Positions 16,842 through 25,319 of a stretch of DNA of 64,000 nt are shown here, piece after piece; within the stretch, counting starts at the first letter, position 1; each line of letters opens with the position of its first letter. A program made the position numbers and the translations under genes. The stretch is from contig NZ_OZ035533.1 in NCBI RefSeq assembly GCF_964033635.1, positions 4,836,001 to 4,900,000 on the forward strand, in the 5' to 3' direction. The notes under the pieces are model-generated. The model searched no databases, was not told the DNA's origin, and saw only the letters and a list, made by a program, of their open reading frames with translations. Source of the stretch: Chitinophaga sp. MM2321 (GTDB lineage Bacteria; Bacteroidota; Bacteroidia; Chitinophagales; Chitinophagaceae).

Positions 16842-17978
16842 CTACAATACGCCCTTTGTGCTTGGTAACTGCATATTATACGGATTCCTTTTCACCGCCA
16901 TTTTGATGGCTTTGGCAAAGGTTTTAAAAATGGCTTCTATTTTATGATGTTCATTCTGACCCTCTGCTTTTATATTCAGATTGGCTTTAGCCCCGTCAGA
17001 AAAGGATTTGAAGAAGTGGAAGAACATTTCGGTAGGCATCTCCCCTATCTTTTCCCTGTTAAACTCCGCTTCCCATACCAGCCAGTTACGGCCACCAAAA
17101 TCGATGCCTACCTGCGCCAGGCAATCATCCATGGGTAGGCAGAAACCGTACCTTTCAATACCGCGTTTATCGCCCAAACCTTTGGCGATGGCTTCTCCCA
17201 GCGCGATACCGGTATCTTCAATCGTATGGTGCTCATCGATATGCAAATCCCCTTTGGCGGTGATATTCAGGTCTATAGCGCCATGACGTGCAATCTGATC
17301 CAGCATGTGGTCAAAAAAGCCCAGCCCCGTGTGGATATTGGCTTTGCCGGTACCATCCAGGTTGAGTTCAATGCTGATATCTGTTTCATTTGTTTTTCGT
17401 ATGTGCGTTACCGTTCTAAGTCCTAATTTCAGGAATTCATAGATCCGGTTCCAGTCGGTAGACTCCAGTGCTATCACGGATTGCAGCGCCGCTACATCAT
17501 CGCTGATCTCTGCATTTCCCAGGCCATTGCCTTCATTAAGCCAGATCGCTTTGGCGCCAAGGTTCTTGGCCAGCTGTACATCCGTAATACGATCGCCGAT
17601 CACGAAGGAGTTAGCGAGATCGTAATCTTCCGAAAAATATTTTGTCAGCATACCGGTACCAGGCTTGCGGGTAGGTGCATTATCCGCCGGAAAAGAGCGG
17701 TCAATGAACACTTCCTTAAACTGTACGCCTTCATTTTCAAAAGCCTTAATGATCATATTTTGTGCAGGCAGAAAAGTTTCTTCGGGAAAAGAAGCGGTTC
17801 CCAGTCCATCCTGGTTGGTGACCATCACCAGCTCATAGTCCAGCTCCGCAGCGATGCGGGCCATGTTTACAAACACTTTGGGATAAAATTCCACCTTATC
17901 CAGGCTATCGATCTGGTAAGTAGGTGGCACTTCTTTTATTAACGTACCATCGCGGTCTATAAAAAGTACTCGTTTCAT
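16842..17978 (-). CDS. hisB: Bifunctional histidinol-phosphatase / imidazoleglycerol-phosphate dehydratase
   Basis: 378 residues. Residues 1-165 are a HAD phosphatase: FIDRDGTLI with Asp8 and Asp10, VTNQDG, and [16 protein letters not shown]. Residues about 190-378 are the dehydratase: [34 protein letters not shown] and [16 protein letters not shown] with the paired metal-binding histidines. It does steps 6 and 8 of histidine synthesis. Its ATG overlaps the hisC stop by 4 bases. It is the last proximal his gene, and the trp leader starts about 95 bases after its stop. Confidence 0.96.
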   Translation of the reverse strand: MKRVLFIDRDGTLIKEVPPTYQIDSLDKVEFYPKVFVNMARIAAELDYELVMVTNQDGLGTASFPEETFLPAQNMIIKAFENEGVQFKEVFIDRSFPADNAPTRKPGTGMLTKYFSEDYDLANSFVIGDRITDVQLAKNLGAKAIWLNEGNGLGNAEISDDVAALQSVIALESTDWNRIYEFLKLGLRTVTHIRKTNETDISIELNLDGTGKANIHTGLGFFDHMLDQIARHGAIDLNITAKGDLHIDEHHTIEDTGIALGEAIAKGLGDKRGIERYGFCLPMDDCLAQVGIDFGGRNWLVWEAEFNREKIGEMPTEMFFHFFKSFSDGAKANLNIKAEGQNEHHKIEAIFKTFAKAIKMAVKRNPYNMQLPSTKGVL

Positions 17979-19048
17979 ACGGAAGCGGATGTTGTTGTTT
18001 TCAGATTAAAAGATTTCAATACCTCCAGCAGGCGCAGGTTTTCAGCCGGCGTACCAACGGTGATACGCAAACAACCCATGCACAACTCTACTTTGGAGCG
18101 GTCGCGCACCACAATACCCTGTTCGGTGAGATAGTTGTAAATACCTTTTGCATCGGTGGTTTTCACCAGGATGAAATTGGCATCGCTGGGATATACGTGC
18201 AATACCAGCGGAAGCTGTTCCATGGCGGCGGAGAGCAGATCGCGCTCAATCACAATCTCGCGGATCCATTCATTCACCCGGTTTACATTTTCCAGCGCCT
18301 GCAAGGCAAGTTCCTGTGTAGCCTGTCCAATATTATAAGGCGGCTTCACTTTGTTGAATACATTGATAATTTCCTCGCCCGCAAACGCCATACCCAGGCG
18401 CAATGCAGCCAGTCCCCATGCTTTCGACAGGGTTTGCAGTACTACCAGGTTCGGATATTCTGTGAGTTCCTGTATAAAAGTTTTCTGACGGGAGAAGTTA
18501 ATATAAGCTTCATCGATCACCACAATCCCATCGAAATTATTCAGCAGCAATTCAATCTCCGATCTGTTGATAGAGTTGCCTGTGGGGTTATTGGGAGAAC
18601 AGATGAAGATCAGTTTTGTATTTTCATCCACCGCCTGCTGGAGGGCGGGTATGTCCAGCTGAAAATCTTCTGTGAGGCTCACCTTGCGCACGATCACATC
18701 ATTGATATGGGCGCTTACCTCGTACATACCATACGTGGGCGGGCATAATACCACGTTGTCCACACCGGGTCTGCAAAAAGCGCGGTACAGTATATCGATG
18801 GCTTCATCGCTGCCATTACCGATAAAAATATTCTGCGGCGGTACCCCTTTTATATCGGCGAGCTTATATTTCAACTGCCATTGCATCGGATCAGGATAGC
18901 GGTTGTAATTCACCGGTAACGGCGATCCGAAACTATTTTCATTTGCGTCCAGGAAAATGGATGCCTCCCCTTTAAACTCATCCCTGGCGGAAGAATAAGG
19001 TACCAGTTTTTTTATGTTGTCTCTGAGAAGAGAAGCCAAATTGAACAT
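17975..19048 (-). CDS. hisC: Histidinol-phosphate aminotransferase
   Basis: 357 residues from [20 protein letters not shown]. The frame stays open to an ATG at 19162, but the extra 38 residues are lysine-rich, unlike the family and encoded by AT-rich repeats, so the inner start is preferred. Fold-type I PLP enzyme: [52 protein letters not shown], and the PLP lysine in [16 protein letters not shown]. It converts imidazole acetol phosphate to histidinol phosphate. The stop overlaps the hisB start (ATGA). Confidence 0.94.
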   Translation of the reverse strand: MFNLASLLRDNIKKLVPYSSARDEFKGEASIFLDANENSFGSPLPVNYNRYPDPMQWQLKYKLADIKGVPPQNIFIGNGSDEAIDILYRAFCRPGVDNVVLCPPTYGMYEVSAHINDVIVRKVSLTEDFQLDIPALQQAVDENTKLIFICSPNNPTGNSINRSEIELLLNNFDGIVVIDEAYINFSRQKTFIQELTEYPNLVVLQTLSKAWGLAALRLGMAFAGEEIINVFNKVKPPYNIGQATQELALQALENVNRVNEWIREIVIERDLLSAAMEQLPLVLHVYPSDANFILVKTTDAKGIYNYLTEQGIVVRDRSKVELCMGCLRITVGTPAENLRLLEVLKSFNLKTTTSASV

Positions 19049-19202
19049 TTTCGAATTTTTTGATTTACGGATTTTCTGATTTTCCAACTGAAAAAAAACA
19101 ATTTCGAATTTTTTGATGTACGATTTCCGACTGCTAAGGTTTTTTTGATGTAGCAACTTCATCTATCAAACAAAATCAAAAAATTCGAAAATCAAAAAAT
19201 CC
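19049..19202. repeat. Short direct and inverted repeats between hisD and hisC
   Basis: A 14-base element TCGAATTTTTTGAT occurs twice in direct orientation (about 19051 and 19105) with diverging flanks. Its inverse, ATCAAAAAATTCGA, occurs near 19175, followed by a further partial copy. Together they could fold into alternative hairpins within the his transcript. Their AT-rich text differs from the coding sequence on both sides. No gene is seen. Confidence 0.55.
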
Positions 19203-20468
19203 CTACATATTTTTCAGTCTTATCGTTACTGCATTCTTATGCGCCTCCAATCCTTCTGCGGCGGCCATGGTTTCGATGGTAGCGCCGATGTGCTGCAAAC
19301 CTTCAGGAGAGATCTGCTGGAAGGTAATCTTTTTCACAAAGCTGTCCAGCGATACACCGCTGTAAGCCCTTGCATAGCCATTGGTAGGCAGTGTATGATT
19401 GGTACCTGATGCATAATCGCCCGCACTTTCAGGGGTATAATTGCCGATAAAAACGGAGCCTGCATTGGTGATGCGGTCAGCGATGGCGGTTGCGTCCTGG
19501 CAGGCCAGGATCAGGTGTTCCGGTGCATAGGCATTGAGCATGGCTACCGCCTCCGCGGCATCTGCCACGAGGATCATTTTACTGTTGTCCAGTGCTGCTG
19601 TGGCAATGCCTTTGCGGGGCAGCTTGTCCAGCTGCGCCCGGAGTGCATTTTCCACGTCGCTGATCACTTTTTCGCTGGTGGTTACCAATACTACCTGGCT
19701 GTCCGGACCATGTTCCGCCTGTGAGAGCAGATCGGCCGCTACAAAATCAGGGATGCAGCTGTCGTCTGCCAGCACGGCCACTTCAGAAGGACCGGCAGGC
19801 ATATCGATGGCAACACCGCCTTTATTGACCAGCTGCTTGGCGCAGGTAACATACTGGTTTCCCGGGCCGAAGATCTTGTATACCTGCGGTACCGTTTCCG
19901 TACCATAGGCCATTGCGCCGATAGCCTGTACACCGCCGATGGTAAATACTTTGGTGATACCGATCAGTTGCGCCGTATATAAAATGGCCGGATGCAGCGA
20001 GGGCGTACAAAGTACGATCTCTTTACAACCCGCTATAGTGGCTGGTATGCCAAGCATCAGGATTGTAGAAAACAACGGTGCAGAACCACCGGGTATATAC
20101 AAACCTACTTTTTCAATGCCGACCGATTTGCGCCAGCATTGTACACCCGGCATGGTTTCAATCACTTTTGACGTTTCCTGTTGCGCGCGGTGGAAGGTTT
20201 CAATATTTTTCGCCGCCTGCTGAATAGCTGCTTTCAGCGCAGGTTCCAGCGTTTCCGCTGCTTTATCAAAATCAGCCGGCTTAACCTGGAAATCTGTCAG
20301 GGTCACTTTATCAAATTCCGCCGCATATTTTCGTATAGCCTGGTCGCCATTGCTGCGCACATCCTGCAGGATGGCAGCTACTTTCTGTTCCAGCATGGAA
20401 GTATCCATAACAGGCCGTTGCAACAATGTATTCCAGGAAGATGTATCGGGAAACCTTATTATTTGCAT
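19203..20468 (-). CDS. hisD: Histidinol dehydrogenase
   Basis: 421 residues, normal length. Signature elements: GVQCWRKSVGIEKVGLYIPGGSAPLFST, GVQAIGAMAYGTETVPQVYKIFGPGNQYV, DMPAGPSEVAVLAD, LLSQAEHGPDSQVVLVT with the zinc-binding Gln/His, and GDYASGTNHTLPTNGYARAYSGVS with the catalytic Glu/His region upstream (APEHL). It performs the last two oxidations to histidine. It lies 12 bases after hisG. The 154-base gap to hisC carries short repeats. Confidence 0.97.
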   Translation of the reverse strand: MQIIRFPDTSSWNTLLQRPVMDTSMLEQKVAAILQDVRSNGDQAIRKYAAEFDKVTLTDFQVKPADFDKAAETLEPALKAAIQQAAKNIETFHRAQQETSKVIETMPGVQCWRKSVGIEKVGLYIPGGSAPLFSTILMLGIPATIAGCKEIVLCTPSLHPAILYTAQLIGITKVFTIGGVQAIGAMAYGTETVPQVYKIFGPGNQYVTCAKQLVNKGGVAIDMPAGPSEVAVLADDSCIPDFVAADLLSQAEHGPDSQVVLVTTSEKVISDVENALRAQLDKLPRKGIATAALDNSKMILVADAAEAVAMLNAYAPEHLILACQDATAIADRITNAGSVFIGNYTPESAGDYASGTNHTLPTNGYARAYSGVSLDSFVKKITFQQISPEGLQHIGATIETMAAAEGLEAHKNAVTIRLKNM

Positions 20469-20480
20469 CGCTACTCAGTT

Positions 20481-21335
20481 TTAGATCACCATTTTTTCAA
20501 TGGGCACTACGAGAATTCCCTGTGCACCGGCGGCTTTCAGGCTTTCAATAATATCCCAGAAATCATTTTCATTCAGTACAGAGTGTACAGAACTCCATCC
20601 CTCCTGCGCCAAAGGCAATACAGTAGGGCTTTTCATGCCGGGGAGCAAACCAATAATTTCATTCAGTTTATTATTGGGTGCATTCAGCAGGATGTATTTG
20701 GTGTTCTTCGCTTTCTTTACTGCCTGGATGCGGAATACGAGCTTGTCCAGCAACTGCTGTTGTGCAGGTTGCAGGTTGTGACACGCTGCCAGTACCGCTT
20801 CTGATTTGAGTACGGTTTCCACTTCTTTCAGGCCATTCATAAACAGGGTGGAACCGCTGCTCACGAGATCACAGATAGCATCTGCCAAACCAATACCAGG
20901 CGCTATTTCCACGGAACCGCTGATTTCATGGATTTCGGCTGTGATACCATTTTGTTTCAGAAAATCTTCCACAATCACCGGGTAGCTCGTAGCAATCCTT
21001 TTGTTGTGCAGATCTTTTACAGAAGTGTAGTCCATTGCTTTTTCCACTGCCATGGAAAGGCGGCATTTACCGAAGCCCAGTTTTTCTACGATGTTTACCT
21101 GCTTCTGTTTTTCCAGCACTACGTTTTCTCCTACTATGCCGATATCAGCTACACCATCTTCAATGTACTGCGGAATATCATCGTCACGCAGGAAAAACAC
21201 TTCCAACGGGAAGTTGCTGGCTTCTGTTTTCAGTTTATTAACACCGTTGTTGATGTCTATCCCGCATTCCTTCAACAGTTTGATGGAATCTTCGTGCAGG
21301 CGGCCAGATTTCTGGATGGCGATTTTTAGTTTCAT
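20481..21335 (-). CDS. hisG: ATP phosphoribosyltransferase (long form)
   Basis: 284 residues, the long HisG form with a C-terminal ACT-like regulatory domain (about 210-284), so no HisZ is needed. IAIQKSGRLHEDSIKLLKECGI, LRDDDIPQYIEDGVADIGIVGENV and the PRPP loop EIAPGIGLADAICDLVSSGSTL are clear. It is the first step of the pathway and should be inhibited by histidine. It is the first his structural gene. The ATG is 11 bases after the T-run of the his attenuator. Confidence 0.97.
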   Translation of the reverse strand: MKLKIAIQKSGRLHEDSIKLLKECGIDINNGVNKLKTEASNFPLEVFFLRDDDIPQYIEDGVADIGIVGENVVLEKQKQVNIVEKLGFGKCRLSMAVEKAMDYTSVKDLHNKRIATSYPVIVEDFLKQNGITAEIHEISGSVEIAPGIGLADAICDLVSSGSTLFMNGLKEVETVLKSEAVLAACHNLQPAQQQLLDKLVFRIQAVKKAKNTKYILLNAPNNKLNEIIGLLPGMKSPTVLPLAQEGWSSVHSVLNENDFWDIIESLKAAGAQGILVVPIEKMVI

Positions 21336-21345
21336 TTGGACAAAA

Positions 21346-21377
21346 TAAAAAAGGGGCTTACCGTCTGGTAAGCCCCT
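21346..21377 (-). terminator. his attenuator terminator
   Basis: A perfect stem of 10-11 bp (GGGGCTTACC at 21353-21362 with its complement at 21367-21376, loop of 4) is followed on the minus strand by six Ts (21347-21352). It sits between hisL and hisG. A possible antiterminator pairs 21418-21425, which covers the hisL stop, with the distal half-stem (GGTAGGCT with GGCTTACC, two G-U pairs). That pairing is weaker than the one in the trp leader. Confidence 0.9.
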
Positions 21378-21420
21378 GATGATGATCTAATATGGTAATA
21401 ATACACATTAACATCCCAGC

Positions 21421-21474
21421 CTACCCCTTTGGTAAGAAATGATGGTGATGATGGATATGTATGTTTGTTGTCAT
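21421..21474 (-). CDS. hisL: his operon leader peptide
   Basis: A 17-codon ORF on the minus strand, MTTNIHIHHHHHFLPKG then TAG, with six His codons in a run of seven. It is directly followed by the attenuator hairpin and hisG. The arrangement is that of classical ribosome-mediated attenuation: stalling at His codons under histidine shortage prevents the terminator. Like trpL it begins ATG ACA. Identification rests on codon content and position and is strong. Confidence 0.93.
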   Translation of the reverse strand: MTTNIHIHHHHHFLPKG

Positions 21475-21484
21475 AATTCGGGTA

Positions 21485-21518
21485 CAAAAATAGTAAGTAA
21501 ATCGGGAAATCAAATTTA
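21485..21518 (-). promoter_or_regulatory. Candidate his promoter(s)
   Basis: Two exact TAnnTTTG boxes lie upstream of hisL on the minus strand: TATTTTTG (21485-21492) with TTTG 18 bp before it (21511-21514), and TAAATTTG (21511-21518). The first would start transcription almost at the hisL ATG. The second would leave a leader of about 30 bases but lacks a clear -33 box. Confidence 0.45.
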
Positions 21519-21703
21519 TTTTTGTTTAATTATTTGAACGCGCCTGTTTTAATTACCGGATATTCCGGCTTACAGCTCTCCCACTGCGGTTTTACGGCCT
21601 TTGCAAATGATCTGTTAAAGATCTTGTCAAACTAAAATATTTAGCTTTATTTTGCTAATAATATTAGTATTTATTTGTAGGTAAATAGTGAAACAGATCA
21701 GTT

Positions 21704-22048
21704 ATGGACCATCCTTTGGTATTATTATCGGCGCCGCTGGTAGCAGCGATGCTTGAAAATGGCTTTACGCTGTTTGTCCGCCAGAGTTATCAGGACGGAA
21801 GAGATCATACAGACGCCCGCACACGGGAAATATTTCTTATCACACCTTATAAAGATATAGGGGAAGCCAACCAGCATTTTCAGCAGATCCGGTTTGATAA
21901 AAGGAAATATATTTACCAGTCGCACCATGTGGAAGAAGTGGAAAAGCTTTACAAGGCGGCATCACAGCCCACCGGCTACAAAGTATATGTAGCTCTCACG
22001 CCCGCTGAAACATTCCTGCCGGATGAAACAGCCACCGCCACAGAATAA
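21704..22048 (+). CDS. Hypothetical protein
   Basis: 114 residues, mostly soluble with mixed charge (QDGRDHTDARTREIFLITPYKDIGEANQHFQQIRFDKRKYIYQ). There is no signal peptide, membrane helix or recognised motif. The N-terminus MDHPLVLLSAPLVAAMLENGFTL is moderately hydrophobic but probably a helix of a globular domain. It is divergent from the his operon and 44 bases upstream of the YedK-like gene on the same strand, so the two may be cotranscribed. I do not recognise the family. Confidence 0.65.
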   Translation: MDHPLVLLSAPLVAAMLENGFTLFVRQSYQDGRDHTDARTREIFLITPYKDIGEANQHFQQIRFDKRKYIYQSHHVEEVEKLYKAASQPTGYKVYVALTPAETFLPDETATATE

Positions 22049-22092
22049 TTAAATAAAAGTACCTTTATCCGTCACAGAAAGTTATTGATCAT

Positions 22093-22857
22093 ATGTGTTA
22101 CGATATAGCCCTTGCCGCTAAACTGCAAAGTGTGCTCAAAGCCATCCCCCTGCTCAAAACAGGCATTAACCCCGACCTGGGTTTTGAACCTACTTATCAT
22201 AAAATAGGGATGTCATATCCGCAGTGGCCTGTAATCGTAAACAATGACGGACCTACCCTGGATACCTTCACCTGGGGGCCTATTCCCAAAATGCTGGACA
22301 CCGCAGAAAAAGTAAAAAAACAACGGCAACTTTTCCTGAATGCCCGCAGTGAAAAAGTGCTGGAAAGCGGCACGATGTGGAATGCCATCCGGCACCAGCG
22401 TTGCCTCATACCCGCTACCGGCTTTTTTGAATACCGGCAAATCCCCGGATGGAAAAATAAAGTGCCGTATTACATCAGATCCAGCGAGCAGGATGTCTTT
22501 TTCATCGCAGGACTGTGGGCGCATTCCAATTCCTGGGATGTGGATAAGCCCGCGCGTATCCCCACTTTCACACTGCTCACCCGCAGCGCCAATACCGTGA
22601 TGCGGCAGATCCATAATGGTGGCGACAATGCGGGCCGCATGCCCATGATGCTCACCAACGACCTGGCACAGGAATGGCTGCACCCACAACTAACGGATAC
22701 GGCTATACAGGAATTGCTGCGTTATCAGCTGCCACCCGCCGGTCTCGACTGCTGGCCGGTAAATTCCGTTCGCAAAGTGAAACCGGATGACGCCACCGTG
22801 ATTACGCCGGTGCAATACGAAGGACTACCCGCCCTCGTGAAGGATGTACAGGAATGA
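22093..22857 (+). CDS. SRAP/YedK (HMCES) family abasic-site-binding protein
   Basis: 254 residues starting MCYD, so the catalytic Cys2 becomes N-terminal after Met removal. RCLIPATGFFEYR contains the conserved Glu of the GF(Y/F)E motif. VFFIAGLW, the TLLTRSAN region and IHNGGDNAGRMPMML (His plus RMP motif) complete the SRAP domain. Family members form a thiazolidine crosslink with abasic sites in single-stranded DNA and shield them. The N-terminal half is longer than in E. coli YedK, as is usual for Bacteroidota. Nothing nearby suggests a phage or SOS cassette. Confidence 0.92.
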   Translation: MCYDIALAAKLQSVLKAIPLLKTGINPDLGFEPTYHKIGMSYPQWPVIVNNDGPTLDTFTWGPIPKMLDTAEKVKKQRQLFLNARSEKVLESGTMWNAIRHQRCLIPATGFFEYRQIPGWKNKVPYYIRSSEQDVFFIAGLWAHSNSWDVDKPARIPTFTLLTRSANTVMRQIHNGGDNAGRMPMMLTNDLAQEWLHPQLTDTAIQELLRYQLPPAGLDCWPVNSVRKVKPDDATVITPVQYEGLPALVKDVQE

Positions 22858-22887
22858 TTTTTTGCAGGAAATGATGAGATGAACAGC

Positions 22888-23919
22888 TTATAAAGAGGCC
22901 CTCAGCCGCAATTTAAATGGCACTTCCAGGTGTGCTACCGAGCGGTCTGTCACTAATTCTGCGGCCAGTTCCCCCATTCTGCGGAAGTCTGTGGATATAG
23001 TGGTGATACCATTCAGGATGATGCGTTTCAGCGGCGTTTCATTATAGGAAATAACGCCCACCTGCTCCCCTACGGTCAGCTCCAGCTCCGTGATCTGTTC
23101 GATGAGGGCTACCAGGTCGTCTTCCATCAGCGTAATATATACTTCGCCTTCCTTGATGGCTTCATCAGTAGCCTGGTTGAGTATTTTATAAGCGAAGGCA
23201 TAATCCTGGCAAAAACGGATAAACCCGGTCAGCAGTTCAGAAGGGATATAACAATTTTCAGGGAAGATAATTTTAATAGTGTGATACTTGCCCAAGGGCA
23301 CCCTCGCTTCCTGGAGGGCGTTATAAATATCTTCTTCAAAATTTTCATACACAGCGCCAAAATCGCCGGTGATACCGCCTACCTTCTTATCCAGGATCAC
23401 CAGTTTATCTTTCGGAATGGTGTTGATGATCGCATGTGCTTTCTCCCCTCTTTCCGTAAAATGCGGGATGATCACGTAATAGGAATAATCCTCGCGTTTA
23501 TTGGTCAGTAATTTTTTGAAGAGGGCATAGTCATTATTGTAGATGTAAAAATCCACGGCTACGTTTTCACCCAAAGCCTTCATAAAAGCATCGTACACAA
23601 TTTTTTTGTGTGCACTCAGTTTGTTGAAAAGCAGAAATATTTTGGGAATGGCGCGCACGCCCTTATCAGGAATGAAGTATCCTTTGCCCGGTACAGAGCC
23701 CAGGACACCGGTTTTCTTCAGGTAGCGGTAGCCTTTTTCGGCCGTATCGCGGGAAATATCCAGCTCGAAGCTCAGTTCATTGATAGAAGGCAACAGATCT
23801 GCCGGTTGGATCTGGCCTGTTTCCAGTCCTTTCAGGATGGAATTGGCCAGCTGCATGTATTTCGGCGTAGCGGAATACTCATCTATCACAATCAGGTCTA
23901 TTAGTCTCTGTTCTTTCAT
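22888..23919 (-). CDS. GntR-type regulator with sugar-binding-like domain (rhamnose locus)
   Basis: About 343 residues from MKEQRLIDLIVIDEYS (an ATG at 23937 is also in frame). Residues 10-80 form a GntR winged helix: ATPKYMQLANSILKGLETGQI, PSINELSFELDISRDTAEKGYRYLKKTGVL, PGKGYFI. Residues about 90-340 look like a LacI/ribose-binding-protein-type ligand domain (FYIYNNDYALFKKLL, VILDKKVGGI, GEQVGVISYNETPLKRIILNGITTIS). Position as the last gene of the rhamnose operon makes L-rhamnose or a metabolite the likely effector. Confidence 0.87.
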   Translation of the reverse strand: MKEQRLIDLIVIDEYSATPKYMQLANSILKGLETGQIQPADLLPSINELSFELDISRDTAEKGYRYLKKTGVLGSVPGKGYFIPDKGVRAIPKIFLLFNKLSAHKKIVYDAFMKALGENVAVDFYIYNNDYALFKKLLTNKREDYSYYVIIPHFTERGEKAHAIINTIPKDKLVILDKKVGGITGDFGAVYENFEEDIYNALQEARVPLGKYHTIKIIFPENCYIPSELLTGFIRFCQDYAFAYKILNQATDEAIKEGEVYITLMEDDLVALIEQITELELTVGEQVGVISYNETPLKRIILNGITTISTDFRRMGELAAELVTDRSVAHLEVPFKLRLRASL

Positions 23920-23975
23920 GTTACCTCCAATGTACATTAAAAACTGCTATTCACAGCTGACAGGCAGCTATCCTG

Positions 23976-25307
23976 TCAGGCATAATATTTTAGTTCAACC
24001 AGGTCGGTGGGTACCGGCTTGGTATTCCAGGCATGATGTATAGCCAGTGCAGCGCCTACTGCCGTGGCATGCGATACAGATGCAGCAAATACTTCCATAT
24101 CAGGGAAAGATAATGCCAGCAAATGCATATAGATCGAGTTCTTGGCAAATCCGCCGTCTACAAATAACCTTTTTACAACCGTATCTCCTATCACCAGGCT
24201 GGTAGAAATGTGTTGCTGTGCAATCAGTTCCATCACCAGGTGATGATAGGCAATTGTACTATTCTGATAGTAAGATAAATCCCTGTTACTGAAATCCAGA
24301 TTATCCGGCACCGCTTGCAGCGTGGTTATGATGCTGCCATCATATTCCATGTGCTTGTATTGCGCTTCATCTTCCTTAAAATGTGCGGCGATCCTTTTGA
24401 TCTGTATTTCGTGTTTATGCCCGGCAAAAAGCCTGGAAGCCTTCAGAGGCAAGCCTTTATAAGTGATATAGTTTAGGCAGTCCTGTTCCAGTTCCGAAGT
24501 GGTCAGCGGTGAATGATTGAATGGATTCATACTGATGCACCAGGTACCGGTGGATATTAATATAAACGGTTCCTGGAAATTCAGCAGGTAGGGGATCAGC
24601 GCCGCAGAACTGTCGTGCAGGCCGATACCGGCTACGATGGACCTGTCGTCATGTTTCAGGATGGTGGTATAGTCCGCCGGAAATACGGGGGCCATTTTTT
24701 CCAGGATGTTTTCTGCTGCTACCCAGGGATGATAAGAGTTGTGTTGAAAATCCCACAGGTTGGTATGGCAGCCGATGCTGCACATTTCAGAAACAGGTAA
24801 GCCGGTAAACAGGTAGCTGATGTATTGTGGCAGATGTAAGGCATAACGGATCCGAGCAAACAGTTCCGGCTGCATGTATTTGATGCGGTAAAGCTGCATA
24901 CCGGAGTTCAGACTGCCCAGTACCGGGGAAGCGGTTCTGTGCGTAAAAGCCTCCACGCCGCCATAGGTTTCATAAAACCGGTTATGTAATGTTTCCGGGT
25001 ATGGTTTCAGGTAGCTGTATAAAGGTCCGGCACTGTTTCCCTTTTCATCGATGTGTACAAAGCTGGCGCCGTAACCGGCCACATTGATAGCTTTCACGTC
25101 AAAATCGGGATGTTGCAGCACCTGGTCCAGTTGCTGCAACACAGTACTGCGGAGCTTATCCACATCTTCGCACGCATCACCATCTTCATCTGTTGTCTCT
25201 TCCAGACTACGTTGTTCTTCAAAAACAATTTTATATTGCTCGTTTAATAAAAGCAGTTTCTTATTGGTTTTACCAATATCAAATATTGCTATAACGGGAA
25301 TCCGCAT
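23976..25307 (-). CDS. rhaB: FGGY-family carbohydrate kinase, probable L-rhamnulokinase
   Basis: 443 residues. IAIFDIGKTNKKLLLL at the N-terminus is the phosphate-binding motif of the ASKHA fold. GIGLHDSSAALIPY carries the catalytic Asp232. FILISTGTWCISMN and LFVDGGFAKNSIYMHLLA form the ATP-binding half. The sequence differs from E. coli RhaB but belongs to the Bacteroidota kinases found next to RhaI isomerase and the RhaD-type aldolase, so it most likely phosphorylates L-rhamnulose. Fuculokinase activity cannot be excluded from sequence alone. It is 12 bases after rhaI. Confidence 0.85.
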   Translation of the reverse strand: MRIPVIAIFDIGKTNKKLLLLNEQYKIVFEEQRSLEETTDEDGDACEDVDKLRSTVLQQLDQVLQHPDFDVKAINVAGYGASFVHIDEKGNSAGPLYSYLKPYPETLHNRFYETYGGVEAFTHRTASPVLGSLNSGMQLYRIKYMQPELFARIRYALHLPQYISYLFTGLPVSEMCSIGCHTNLWDFQHNSYHPWVAAENILEKMAPVFPADYTTILKHDDRSIVAGIGLHDSSAALIPYLLNFQEPFILISTGTWCISMNPFNHSPLTTSELEQDCLNYITYKGLPLKASRLFAGHKHEIQIKRIAAHFKEDEAQYKHMEYDGSIITTLQAVPDNLDFSNRDLSYYQNSTIAYHHLVMELIAQQHISTSLVIGDTVVKRLFVDGGFAKNSIYMHLLALSFPDMEVFAASVSHATAVGAALAIHHAWNTKPVPTDLVELKYYA

Positions 25308-25319
25308 GTGGGTCTAAAT

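Noticed and set aside
21441-21460. Apparent ATG/GAT microsatellite
   Set aside because: It is the reverse complement of the His codon run in hisL and is explained by the leader peptide.
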